A stretch of 64,000 bases of DNA, from contig NC_068928.1 of the NCBI RefSeq assembly GCF_023091745.1, forward strand, positions 12,108,001-12,172,000. The letters run 5' to 3'. A program made the position numbers and the translations under genes. The notes beneath the pieces are model-generated. The model did no database searches, was not told the DNA's origin, and saw only the letters and a list, made by a program, of their open reading frames with translations. This stretch comes from Budorcas taxicolor (taxonomy: Eukaryota > Chordata > Mammalia > Artiodactyla > Bovidae). Shown piece after piece: positions 46,196 to 57,536 of this stretch; within the stretch, counting starts at the first letter, position 1, and every line of letters starts with the position of its first letter.

Positions 46196-49100
46196 GTTCA
46201 GTTCAGTTCAGTCACTCAGTCGTGTCCGACTCTTTGCAAACCCATGAATCGCAGCACGCCAGGCCTCCCTGTCCGTCACCAACTCCCGGAGTTCACTCAG
46301 ACTCCTGTTCATCGAGTCAGTGATGTCATCCAGCCATCCCACCCTCGGTCGTCCCCTTCTTCTCCTGCCCCCAATCCCTCCCAGCATCAGAGTTTTTTCC
46401 AATGAGTCAACTCTTCGCGTGAGGTGGCCAAAGTACTGGAGTTTCAGCTTTAGCATCATTCCTTCCAAAGAAATCCCAGGGCTGATTTCCTTTAGAATGG
46501 ACTGGTTGGATCTCCTTGCAGTCCAAGGGACTCTCAAGAGTCTTCTCCAACATCACAGTTCAAAAGCATCAATTCTGCGGTGCTCAGCTTTCTCCACAGT
46601 CCAGCTCTCACATCCATACATGACTACTGGAAAAACCATAGCCTTGACTAGACGGACCTTAGTCGGCAAAGTAATGTCTCTGCATTTGAATATGCTATCT
46701 AGCTTGGTTATAACTTTTCTTCCAAGGAGCAAGCGTCTTCTAATCTCATGGATGCAGTCACCATCTGCAGTGATTTTGGAGCCCAAAAGAATAAAGTCTG
46801 ACACTGTTTCCACTGTTTCCCCATCTATTTCCCACGAAGTGATGGGACCAGATGCCATGATCTTCGTTTTCTGAATGTTGAGCTTTAAGCCAACTTTTCG
46901 CTCTCCTCTTTCACTTTCATCAAGAGGCTCTTTAGTTCTTCTTCACATTCTGCCATAAGGGTGGTGTCATCAGCATATCTGAAATTATTGATATCTCTCC
47001 CAGCAATCTTGATTCCAGCTTGCGTTTCTTCCAGCCCAGCGTTTCTCATGATGGACTCTGCACAGAAGTTAAATAAGCAGGGTGACAATATACAGCCTTG
47101 ACATACTCCTTTTCCTATTTGGAACCAGTCTGTTGTTCCATGTCCAGTTCTAACTGTTGCTTCCTGGCCTGCATACAGATTTCTCAAGAGGCAGGTCAGG
47201 TGGTCTGGTATTCCCATCTCTTTCAGAATTTTCCACAGTTTCTTGTGATCCACACAGTCAAAGGCTTTGGCATAGTCAATAAAGCAGAAATAGATGTTTT
47301 CCTGGAACTCTCTTGCTTTTTCCATGATCCAGCGGATATTGGCAATTTGATCTCTGGTTCCTCTGCCTTTTCTAAAACCAGCTTGAATATCTGGGAGTTC
47401 ACGGTTCACGTATTGTTGAAGCCTGGCTTGGAGATTTTTGAGCATTACTTTACTAGCATGTGAGATGAGTGCAATTGTGCAGTAGTTTGAGCATTCTTTG
47501 GCACTGCCTTTCTTTAGGATTGGAATGAAAACTGACCTTTTCCAGTCCTGTGGCCACTGTTGAGTTTTCCAAATTTGCTGGTATATTGAGTGCAGCACTT
47601 TCACAGCATCATCTTTCAGGATTTGAAAGAGCTCTACTGCAATTCCATCACCTCCACTGGCTTTATTCGTAGTGATGCTTTCTAAGGCCCACATGACTTC
47701 ACATTCCAAGATGTCTGGCTCTAGATGAGTGAAAACACCATCGTGATTATCTGGGTCGTGAAGATCTTTTTTGTACAGTTCTTCTGTGTATTCTTGCCAT
47801 CTCTTCTTAATATCTTCTGCTCCTGTTAGGTCCATACGATTTCTGTCCTTTATCGAGCCCATCTTTGCATGAAATGTTCCCTTGGTATCTCTAATTTTCT
47901 TGAAGAGATCTCTATTCTTTCCCATTCTGTTCTTTTCCTCTATTTCTTTGCATTGATCGCTGAAGAAGGCTTTCTTATCTCTTCTTGCTATTCTTTGGGA
48001 CTCTGCATTCAGATGCTTATATCTTTCCTTTTCTCCCTTGCTTTTCGCTTCTCTTCTTTTCACAGCTATTTGTAAGGCTTCCCCAGACAGCCATTTTGCT
48101 TTTTTGCATTTCTTTTCCATGGGGATGGTCTTGATCCCTGTGTCCTGTACAATGTCACGAACCTCATTCCATAGTTCATCAGGCACTCCATCTATCAGAT
48201 TTAGGCCCTTAAATCTATTTCTCACTTCCACTGTATAATCATAAGGGATTTGATTTAAGTCATAGCAGTTTTCCCTGCTTTCTTCAATTTGAGTCTGAAT
48301 TTGGTAATAAGGAGTTCATGATCTGAGCCACAGTCAGCTCCTGTCTTGTTTTTGCTGACTGTATAGAGCTTCTGCATCTTTGGCTGCAGAGAATATAATC
48401 AGTGTGATTTCGGTGTTGACCATCTGGTGATGTCCATGTGTAGAGTCTTCTCTTGTGTTGTTGGAAGAGGGTGTTTGCTATGACCAGTGCATTCTCTTGG
48501 CAAAACTCTATTAGTCTTTGCCCTGCTTCATTCCGCATTCCAAGGCCAAATTTGCCTTTTACTCCAGGTGTTTCTTGACTTCCTACTTTTGCATTCCAGT
48601 CCCCTATAATGAAAAGGACATCTTTTTTAGGTGTTAGTTCTAAAAGGTCTTATAGGTCTTCATAGAACCATTCAACTTCAGCTTCTTCAGCATTACTGGT
48701 TGGGGCATAGGCTTGGATTACTGTGATACTGAATGGTTTGCCTTGGAAACGAACAGAGATCATTCTGTCGCTTTTGAGATTGCATCCAAGTACTGCATTT
48801 CAGATTCTTTTGTTGACCATGATGGCTACTCCATTTCTTCTGAGGGATTCCCGCCCGCAGTAGTAGATATAATGGTCATCTGAGTTAAATTCACCCATTC
48901 CAGTCCATTTTAGTTCGCTGATTCCTAGAATGTCAACGTTCACTCTTGCCATCTCCTGTTTGACCACTTCCAATTTGCCATGACTCATGGACCTGACTTT
49001 CCAGGTTCCTATGCAATATTGCTCTTTACAGCATCAGACCTTGCTTCTATCACCAGTCACATCCACAGCTGGGTATTGTTTTTGCTTTGGCTCCATCCCT

Positions 49101-49637
49101 TCATTCTTTCTGGAGTTATTTCTCCACTGACCTCCAGTAGCATATTGGGCACCTACTGACCTGGGGAGTACCTCTTTCAGTATCCTACCATTTTGCCTTT
49201 TCATACTGTTCATGGGGTTCTCAAGGCAAGAATACTGAAGTGGTTTGCCATTCCCTTCTCCAGTGGACCACATTCTGTCAGACCTCTCCACCATGACCCG
49301 CCCGTCTTGGGTTGCCCTGGGGCGGCGACCGAGAGGAGCAACCTTACACCCAAGGAGTGGTGGCTGCTGGGGCGCAGGAGGGCCTAGAGGAGCCATCCCA
49401 CGTTGAAGGTCAGGAACGGAGGCGGGAGGAGATACCCCCTCACCCAAGGTAAGGAGCAGTGGCTGTGCTTTGCTGGAGCAGCCGTGAAGAGATATACCAT
49501 GCCCAAGGTAAGAGAAACCCTAAGAGAAACCCAAGTAAGATGGTAGGTGTTGCAAGGGGGCATCAGAGGTCAGACGCACTGAAACCATACTCACGGAAAT
49601 CTAGTCAATCTAATCACACTAGGACCACAGCCTTGTC
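46196..49637 (-). mobile_element. BovB LINE, near full length, 5' end inverted, copy 7
   Basis: A complete 3,442-bp insertion bounded by a perfect 11-bp target duplication, taattagcaca (46185-46195 and 49638-49648). From the 3' tail at 46196 to about 49319 it is antisense and spans the RT, the linker and the AP-type endonuclease. The longest frame is 448 codons (46885-48231): linker, RT fingers, AFDCVDH, GVCQGC and FRYADD, stopping early at a one-base deletion. The endonuclease part is broken by an in-frame stop near 48650 and by a one-base loss near 48345 (KTRQEL in place of a Pro-Gly reading). From 49320 to 49637 the GC-rich BovB 5' end is in the opposite, plus orientation. Confidence 0.93.
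49320..49637 (+). mobile_element. Inverted 5' segment of BovB copy 7
   Basis: GC-rich BovB 5' UTR text (gggcggcgaccgag, ccaaggtaaggagcagtgg, ctttgctggagcagccgtg, ccacagccttgtct) reads on the plus strand while the rest of the element reads on minus. Its 5'-most base abuts the main body and its internal end abuts the target duplication, as twin priming predicts. Confidence 0.85.
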
Positions 49638-49908
49638 TAATTAGCACAAGTAGGTTTTAAAAATCAAACTCTGTCAGGAGGGTACCAGTAGCAAGTATCA
49701 CTCCATCTCACATGAAGAGGAGACTACAGAGCCTGGCAGAGTGACAGCAGTGCCCAGGGGAAACAGTAGCGCGGGGTGAAGGACAGCGGAGCAGCGCCCG
49801 CAGAGGCAGACAGCATGAGTTGTGTGGGTTCACAAGTTGTATCTGGACACTCTGAGGAACAACAGGCAGAGGATAAGGAAAAGTAAGACGCAAGATGGGG
49901 AGCAGTGG

Positions 49909-50028
49909 GGGAACTTCCCCGGAGGTCCAGTGGTGAAGATTCTGTGCTCTCAATGCAAGGGGCAAGGGTTGGATGCCCAGTCAGGGAACTAAGATCCCAC
50001 GTGCCACATGGTAGGGCCAAAAAAAGAT
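49909..50028 (+). mobile_element. CHR-2-type SINE
   Basis: gggaacttccccggaggtccagtgg head, cagtcagggaactaagatcccacgtgcc. Confidence 0.85.
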
Positions 50029-50029
50029 G

Positions 50030-51150
50030 GAGTAAAGGTGTCTGCAAAGAGCTAGCGGGCTTGTGTAAGTTGGCACAAGAAGCACTGTGCCAGTATGATT
50101 ACTCTTGTCATAAAATCATGCTACATTAAAAAATTTTTTTCTAATTAAGAAATTTTTTAAAATAAAAATCAAACTCTCACTAGATACCCAGGAAATACTA
50201 ATATCAAGAACACAACCACCTATAAAGGCAAATCAAGGTAAAATATTTAGCAAAATTAACTAAACACAAATATGATGTGTAACCATCTAGAATTCTAATA
50301 TGTATAAATTAGCAATGGAAGAAAAATTATGTTCCTTTACTTACAGGGGATAGTAAATCCTGACACATTTGAACGCACTGGACATACAGTTCACAATAAA
50401 AGAATTATGTGTACTTTTCTAATCAACTTTTCCAGTTCACATCAGTGAATATTAAGCATTTATCATCAGTACTATACACTATATCCTTACTGAACAGAAC
50501 TAATACACCTCAAAAATCACTCATCAAGCCTTTTCTTCTCAGATCACAACCTTATCTTCCAGTAAGTTTGCTCAACTATTTGCTTTGTGATTTGCTCTCT
50601 GACTTCATTAAGACCTCCAATCCACTGAAACCCTGCCTTCTCCCTACTCTTCAGGCCTCTCTTATATATTTACTCTCCTCCTGCCTTAACAGTCTTTGAT
50701 CAGGCATCTCAGTAACTTCTGCCAGTCATCTACATTCTCTTATCCCTTTGTGTGGGATCTCTGCATGGCACCCAACCAGCAAAACCTCAATGCTAGATGA
50801 GTCCAACCAGTCCACTACCCCAGTATATTCCATGGCAACCAAGTACCAGGAGAGAAAATCACACGAGACATAACTGTCACCACTATAAATTATCTCCACA
50901 AACCTCAACAGAGCCTTCAAAACTGCACAACAAATGTACTCAATTTTCTGAAACTTCTACAATTTCAATGACTTTCTTAAACTGTTCTTCAAGCCCTGAC
51001 TCCACCCAGTCTCTCCTCACTCAGCAGAGAATGTGTCTCATATACCACACAAGGAATCTAGAAACGTTCTGTTGCCAAAGACCTACATGCATCTGTACCA
51101 CTCACTCTCTTCTCACTCCACTCTACGACACACAATTCTCTTTCCTTTTG
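50030..51150. other. Intron, pyrimidine-rich, possibly old L2
   Basis: 50440-51140 is C/T-rich and reads like decayed L2 ORF text, but no diagnostic motif was found. Left unassigned. The 132-codon ORF at 50797-51195 runs across a repeat boundary and is not a gene. Confidence 0.35.
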
Positions 51151-51170
51151 TCGAAAGTAAATCACTCTGC

Positions 51171-51790
51171 AAGGGGGAAGGGGAGGGTGGGATGAATTAG
51201 ATTAGGACTCTTTGCGACCCCACAGACTATACACATATAGTCCATGGAATTCTCCAGGCCAGAATCCTGGAGTGGGTAGCCTTGCCCTTCTCCAAGGGAT
51301 CTTCCCAAGCCCGGGATGGAACCCAGGTCCCCTGCACTGCAAGCGGATCCTTTACCAGCTGAGCCACAAGTGAAGCCCATAAATACATCACCATGCAGTA
51401 TACCACAGGGAGCTCAGCTGGGTTTTGCCCTGGATGGGTGAGTCGGTGGAGAGAGGGGAGGTGTGGGCGGGAGGTCCAAGAGGGAGGGGACACATGCAGA
51501 CATATAGCTAATTCACTGTGTTATACAGCAGAAACTAATGCAACACTGCAAAGCAGTTATACTCCAGTAATTTTTAAAGTGAGAAACCTCCAGTCTGACA
51601 AGGGAGACAGATGTATAAGCTGATGATTCTAAAACAGCATGAAAAAGGCAACAATAAATGTAGGTGCTAGGGCAGAGATGACTAACATCATGGAGAAATG
51701 ATAAAGCCAGAGTACCAAGAGAGACGCCATAGAGCCTCAATCACCTACAGTTTTAAAGGATGAATAGAACTTCTCTAAACAAACAAAAAT
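51171..51790 (+). mobile_element. L1 3' insertion with extra 3' sequence, 17-bp TSD
   Basis: Bounded by a perfect 17-bp direct repeat, aaagtaaatcactctgc (51154-51170 and 51791-51807). It opens with L1 3' UTR text (aaggggaggg tgggatgaat), is interrupted by a Bov-tA at 51203-51379, then continues to the ruminant L1 terminus (cagaaactaatgcaacactg, ttatactccagtaatt) near 51575. About 215 bp of non-L1 sequence follow, ending in aaacaaacaaaaat before the second repeat. Confidence 0.85.
51203..51379 (-). mobile_element. Bov-tA SINE nested in L1
   Basis: Antisense Bov-tA with head at the right (gctgagccacaagtgaagccc). It interrupts the L1 3' UTR of 51171-51790. Confidence 0.88.
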
Positions 51791-51807
51791 AAAGTAAATC
51801 ACTCTGC

Positions 51808-52275
51808 TTTGGATCCTATTCTCTCTCACCTTCTCAGGGCTCTTTTTCTAACCCTTCCTTTCCTGTATCTCCCATTCCTTCCACGTCCTGTATACTCCCA
51901 ATGAGTATTTAAACATGCTAAAGTGTCTATCTTTTAAAATGTTTCAAATAAATCAATACCAGTTAATTGTAGATATAAATGACAAAGCTAAAATTAACAA
52001 AACACTAGAGGAACACTGTAGAAATGTATTTTCATGATTATGGTACAGGGAAAATACTTCACAACAGGACACAAAAAACTCCTAGTATAAAAAACCAGCA
52101 AATTCTACTACATTAAATTTATTACATTAAAATGGAGAATTTCTGTTTCTCATGAGCCACCCTGACCAGGAGAGTGAAAAGCCAAGCCAGAGCCTGGGAG
52201 AAGAGACAATTATAACCCCACAAGGATTTGTCTAATTCACATACATACATACATATAGTTGCTAAGTCATGTACA
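51808..52275. other. Intron, nothing recognised
   Basis: Continues the pyrimidine-rich text broken by the L1 insertion, then AT-rich sequence with a short CATA run at 52241-52256. Confidence 0.45.
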
Positions 52276-52279
52276 AATT

Positions 52280-52995
52280 AAAAATCAATATGAAAAAGGT
52301 AGGTCATTAGAAAAATAGGCAGGAGACATGAAAAACACTTCAAAAATAGGATATTCAAATCAATCATCAGTGAACATGAAAAGTGGCTCAACCTCATTTG
52401 GAATCAAGGAAGTGTTAATTAAAACCACAATGACAAAGCCAAGAGTTGGCAGGATATGGAGTGAAGAGGCTGCTTATTTAGTGCTAGTAAATGCAAATCA
52501 GTAAGACCACTTGGGAAACAGACTATATACACTCAGGTTGATGATCCCATGCCCTTTGACCAAGTAGTTCCACTCTAGGTATAAACTCATTAGAAGCCTC
52601 AGCACAGATACACCAAGAGACAAGAATGCTTACCACAATATTACTGCAATCAAGTAATTACAGCTGGAATCAACCCCAAGTCCATGAAGAGGAGAAAGGA
52701 TAAGCACCAGGGGTACACGGATACAATGTACAATACAACACTACTCAGCACAGGAAAAAAATGACCTACTATCATATACCATAATATGGATGAACCTCAC
52801 AGACATAGTAAGCAAAAGAAGCCAGACACAAAAGCCTATATACGGAACGATTCTCTATATGAAATTCAGAATCACTAGGCAATTAGGTAGCAACATTCTA
52901 TTTTCTACCTTAGTTATGGCTCCACGGATTTACGATGTGTAAAAATTCAGTGATCCATACTTTTGTGCTATTTATCATGATATATTTGCACAATA
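52280..52995 (+). repeat. L1M 3' UTR
   Basis: Sense L1M: acatgaaaaacacttcaaaaa, gaatcaaggaagtgttaattaaaacc, and atgatcccatgccctttgacc-type text. A good-length old fragment. Confidence 0.75.
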
Positions 52996-53017
52996 AATAA
53001 GGTGGGTTTGTTTTTAT

Positions 53018-53140
53018 ATTTTTGGCTGCTCCAGGCAGCATGTGCAAATCTTAGTTCCCTGAATAGGGATCAAACTTACAACCCCTGCAAAGGAACCCTG
53101 GAATCTTAACCCACCAGGGACCACCAGGCAAGTCCCTAAA
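53018..53140 (-). mobile_element. CHR-2-type SINE
   Basis: Antisense: tttttggctgctccaggcagc, ttccctgaatagggatcaaac, and ccaccaggcaagtccct head. Confidence 0.85.
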
Positions 53141-53159
53141 TAAGGGTTTTTTTAAATCA

Positions 53160-54115
53160 TAAACCAGGAATATCCCTGTCCCTTTATTTGACTTCACTAT
53201 TTCCCCATTCTAGGAGCTGAACTCTTTGTTTATAGCTGCCATCTGTTTCTCATCTCTCATTCACCCCAACCTATTCCAGAATGTGTTTCTGCCCCAACAC
53301 TCCTCCCAGGTGACTTTTACTATGGTCATCCGTAACCTCCAAGTTGTTGAATCCAATATATGTTCTTTAAGAACATCTTGTTAAGATTATTCAGCAGCTA
53401 TAACCAATGCTAACCATATTCTCCACTGGCTCATCCTTTTCTAACTTCTCTTGAAATATCAGAGTTACCCTAAGCAAATTCCTAAACTCACTTTTCTTCT
53501 TACGCTAACCCTCCTTAAGTGACCGCATTCCAACCATTGCTTCAGTTACTCTCTGCTAGTGACTTCCTCCGTATGGGTTTTGGATGTCTCAACAGAAGAT
53601 CAAATTCCACTTAAAGATCAGGATTTCCTCCCCAAACATGATGTTCCAGAGTTTCCTATTTTGGGGAACAGCATGATTATCTATCCAGATAGCAAAATCA
53701 GGAACCGCCTTCTTCCTTCCCTCCAGCAATAAATCTATGAGCAAGCTTCCTAAATAGCTCTCTGCTTACACCACCACCACCTCTGTCTACAACATCTATT
53801 GCAAAAGCCTGAGTGACTTTCTGCCTCCACCACTGTCCACCAAACTCTGTATTAGAGTCAGAGTGATCTTTTCAAAATACAGATATTGGGAATTCCCTGG
53901 CAGTCCAGTAATTAGGATTCTGTACTCACTGCCATCGGCCCACAGTTCGATCCCTGACTGGGGAACTAAAATCCCATAAGCTAAGAGGCACAGTTGAAAA
54001 CAAAAACAACAAAAAATGGCATACCTACTCACTTCTACCCTCTACACTAGTGACTTCCCATCACTCAAATATAAAGATCAAAATCTTGAACACCGCTCAT
54101 AACCAGTAATTTTTT
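53160..54115 (+). repeat. L2 LINE ORF fragment
   Basis: Decayed L2 text in the correct order: ggtcatccgtaacctccaagttgttgaatcc, ttcagcagctataaccaatgctaacc, tggatgtctcaacagaag, then cactagtgacttcccatcactc. It is interrupted by a CHR SINE at 53886. Coding capacity is lost. Confidence 0.7.
53886..54015 (+). mobile_element. CHR-2-type SINE
   Basis: gggaattccctggcagtccag head, ctgactggggaactaaaatccc, and an A/C-rich tail with caaaaacaacaaaaaa. Confidence 0.87.
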
Positions 54116-54119
54116 CTTC

Positions 54120-54238
54120 CTATTTTTTGGCTACAAGGCTTAGCATGGGGGATCTTAGTTCTTCAACCAGATATCCAATCCATGCCCCCTGCAGTGGAAG
54201 TACAATGTCTTAAACTCTGGACCATCAGGGAAGTCCCA
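54120..54238 (-). mobile_element. CHR-2-type SINE
   Basis: Antisense: tattttttggctacaaggc, atgccccctgcagtggaag, ggaccatcagggaagtccc. Confidence 0.85.
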
Positions 54239-54390
54239 GTTATTTTTTATGCTGATTTTCCTTTGATGGGAATTCACTAGCATAAAATTAATAGCACATG
54301 ATTCGATATCCAGCAAAATTCAGAATCATAAGCTTATTTAACCTAAGGGCATAATTAATTCTCTTTCATTATCATTTAGTCACTCAGTTT

Positions 54391-56113
54391 TAAGCAAGCA
54401 ATGCAAAGAAATAAAGGAAAAACAACACAATGGGAAAGACTAGAGATCTCAAGAAAATTAGAGATACCAAGGGAACATTTCTTGCAAAGATGGGCAAAGT
54501 AAAGGACAGAAACAGTATGGACCTAACAGAAGCAGAAGAGATTAAGAAGTGGCAAGCATACACAGAAGAACTTTAAAAAAAGTCTTAATGATCGGGATAA
54601 CCACAATGGTTTGGTCACTCACCTAGAGCCAGACGTCCTGGAACATGAAATCACTGGGTTTAGGAAGCATTACTACAAACAAAGCTAGTGGAGGTGATGG
54701 AATTCCAGCTAAGTTATTTCAAATCCTAAAAGATGATGCTCTGAAAGTGTTGCACTCAATATGGCAGCAAATTTGGAAAACTCAGTAGGGGCCACAGGAC
54801 TGGAAAAGGTCCGTTTTCTTTCCAGTCCCAAAGAAGGGCAATACCAAAGAATGTTCAAGCTACCCTACAATTTTACTCATTTCACATGCTAGCAAGGTAA
54901 TGCTGAAAATCCTTCAAACTAGGCTTCAACACTACATGAATCGAGAACTTCCAGATGTACAAGCTGGATTTAGAATAGGCAGAGGAACCAGAGATCAAAT
55001 TGTCAACATCCACAGGACCATAGAGAAAGAAATGGAATTCCAGGAAAAACATCTACTTCTCCTTCACTGACTACACTAAAGCCTCTTATTGTGTAGGTCA
55101 CAACAAACTGAGAGATGGGATACCAGACCACCTGACCTGCCTCCTGAAAAGCCTGTATGCAGGTCAAGAAGCAACAGTTAGAACTGGACATGGAACAATA
55201 GACTGGTTCAACCTTGGAAAAGGAGTACAACAAGGCTGTATATTGTCACCCTGCTTATTTAATTTATACGCAGAGTACATTATGGGAAATGCAGAGCTGG
55301 ATGAAACTCAAGCTGAAACCAAGATAGCCAGGAGAAATATCAGTAACCTCAGATATGCAGATGATACTACCCTAATGGCAGAAAGCAAAGAGGAACTAAC
55401 AAGCCTCTTGAAGAACGTGAAAGAGTAGAGAGAAAACGCGGGCTTAAAATTCAACATTCAAAAGACGATCATAGCATTCGGTTCCATCACTCCATAGCAA
55501 ACAGATGGGGAAACAATGGAAACAGTGACAAGACTATTTTCTTGGGCTTCAAAATCGCTGTGAACAGTGGCTGCAGCCATGAAATTAAAAGACGCTTGCT
55601 CCTTGGAAGGAAAGCTATGACAAACTTAGTGTATTATAAAGCAGAGAAATTACTTTGCCAACAAAGGTCCACTAGTCAAAGCTATGGTTTTTTTCAGTAG
55701 TCATGAAGAGATCTGAGAGTTGGACCATAAAGAAGGCTGAGCACCAAAGAACCGTGGTGTTGGAGAAGACTTCTGAGAGTCTCCTGGACAGTTAGGAGAT
55801 CAAACCAGTCAATCCTAAAGGAAATCAACCCTGAATATCCATCAGAAGGACTGATGTTGAAGCTGAAGCTCCAATACTCCGGCCATCTGATGCAAAGAGC
55901 CGACTCACTGGAAAAGACCCTGATGCTGGGAAAGACTGAGGGCAAGAGGAGAAGAGGGTGACAGAGGATGAAATGGTTGGATGGTATCACTGACTCAATG
56001 GACATGAGTTTGAGCAAACTCCCGGAGATAGTGAAGGACAGGGAAGCCTGGCGTGCTGCAGTCCACGGGGTCACAAAGAGTCAGACACGACTGAGTGACT
56101 GAACAACAACAAA
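54391..56113 (+). mobile_element. BovB LINE, old 5'-truncated copy 8
   Basis: About 1.7 kb plus-strand BovB, from the linker (MGKVKDRNSMDLTEAEE-like text) to the 3' end with gaacaacaac. It has many indels. The only clean RT piece is 55243-55428 with LRYADD. It is clearly older than copies 1, 2, 6 and 7. Confidence 0.92.
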
Positions 56114-56310
56114 GCCACTCAGTCGTGTCCGACTCTCTGTGACCCCACGGCCTGTAGCCTGCCAGCCTCCTCTGTCCAAGGGATTTCCCAGGCAAGAATA
56201 CTAGAGTGGGCTACCATTTCCTTCTCCAGGAGGTCTTCCCAACCCAGGGGCTTTACCTGCGTCTCCTACACTACATGCAGACCCTTTACCACTGAGCCAC
56301 CGGGGAAGCC
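56114..56310 (-). mobile_element. Bov-tA SINE
   Basis: Antisense copy abutting the 3' tail of BovB copy 8; head at the right (ctgagccaccggggaagccc). Confidence 0.9.
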
Positions 56311-56454
56311 CAATTCTCTTTACATCTAACATTTAAATGTTCTTTTATAATATTCCATTGCTTTGTATACACATTATCTAATCTGATGCAAAAAAATCCT
56401 GTTTTATATGTAGAGCAGGAGCTGATTTCATTTTATCACTGACAAGAACAAGTT

Positions 56455-56585
56455 CAGGGAATCCCCTGGTTGTACAGCGGTTAGGACTCTGTGCTCTCAC
56501 TGCTGGGGGCCCAGGTTCATTGCCTAGTCAGGGAACTAACATCCCACAAGCCATGTGGTGTGGCCTAAAAGAAAAAAACTTAAAA
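56455..56585 (+). mobile_element. CHR-2-type SINE
   Basis: gggaatcccctggttgtacagcgg head, agtcagggaactaacatcccacaagcc, A-rich tail. Confidence 0.87.
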
Positions 56586-56596
56586 GGAACAGGGGA

Positions 56597-56733
56597 GTTT
56601 CCCAACGCAGGGATCAAACCCAGGTCTCCCACACTGTGGGCAGATTCTTTACGAGCTGAGCGTGGATCTCAAACCAGGGCCTCCTGCGTTGCAGGCAGAT
56701 TCTGTACCAACTGAGCTATCAGGGAAGCCCTGT
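56597..56733 (-). mobile_element. Two tandem Bov-tA heads
   Basis: Two antisense copies of only the tRNA-derived part, 56597-56662 and 56663-56733, each with the ggcagattctttac / ggcagattctgtac B-box region, joined head to tail without a Bov-A body. Confidence 0.8.
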
Positions 56734-57274
56734 CACCCAGAAACAAAGAACAAGGTGGGTACAATTTACTCAAAGCTGAAGAGCAATCTCAGGATTCTCG
56801 ATCTCAGTCATCTTTGTACCACAGCTACCACCTTGATCACAGGTTGTCACTTTTAGAAGGGCTCAAATGCCACATATAAAACCCTGACGTCATTATACAA
56901 AAATCTCCCTTATCTTACTTTAGGTTCTGCTTAGTCACTTGTGCTATTTTTCTTTCTCTGGATGGTGGGAGAGCAGACTTCATTACTTTTAAGTGAAGCT
57001 CTTAATTTTGTAAAAATTTTAGGTTATTCTTCAGAACTATTACAGCCTTAAGTAATCCTTATTCTTTGACTTTATATCTTTTATCATACCATCACTGGTT
57101 ATTCTATAACTGCTCTTTAACTTTTTCACTGGTTTCTTTTTTCTCCCCTAAGTATGGACTTTACAGTTTTTCCTATAGAGATTTGTAGCATTTCCTCTGC
57201 GGTTTTAGATTAACTACGACATTTTCCTTTGATTCACTCATCCTTCAACAACATGTCTATCTTCACTGAGAACA

Positions 57275-57536
57275 CAGTTGCGGCTGCCAAGGAGGAGGGA
57301 GGGAGAGGAGAGAAGGATTGGGAGTTTGGCATTAGCAGATGAAAATTATTATATATAGGATGGATAAACAACAAGGTCCTGCTGTATAGCACAGGGAACT
57401 ATATTCGATATCCTGTGATAAACCATCATGGAAAAGAAGATGAAAAAGAATGTATAGATATGTATAACAATCACTTTGCTATACAGAAGAAATTAACACA
57501 ACACTGTAAATCAACTATATGTCAATAAATTTTTTT
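57275..57536 (+). repeat. Ruminant L1 3' end
   Basis: aaggtcctgctgtatagcacagggaactatattc, then tttgctatacagaagaaattaacacaac and tatgtcaataaatttttttt. Confidence 0.82.
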
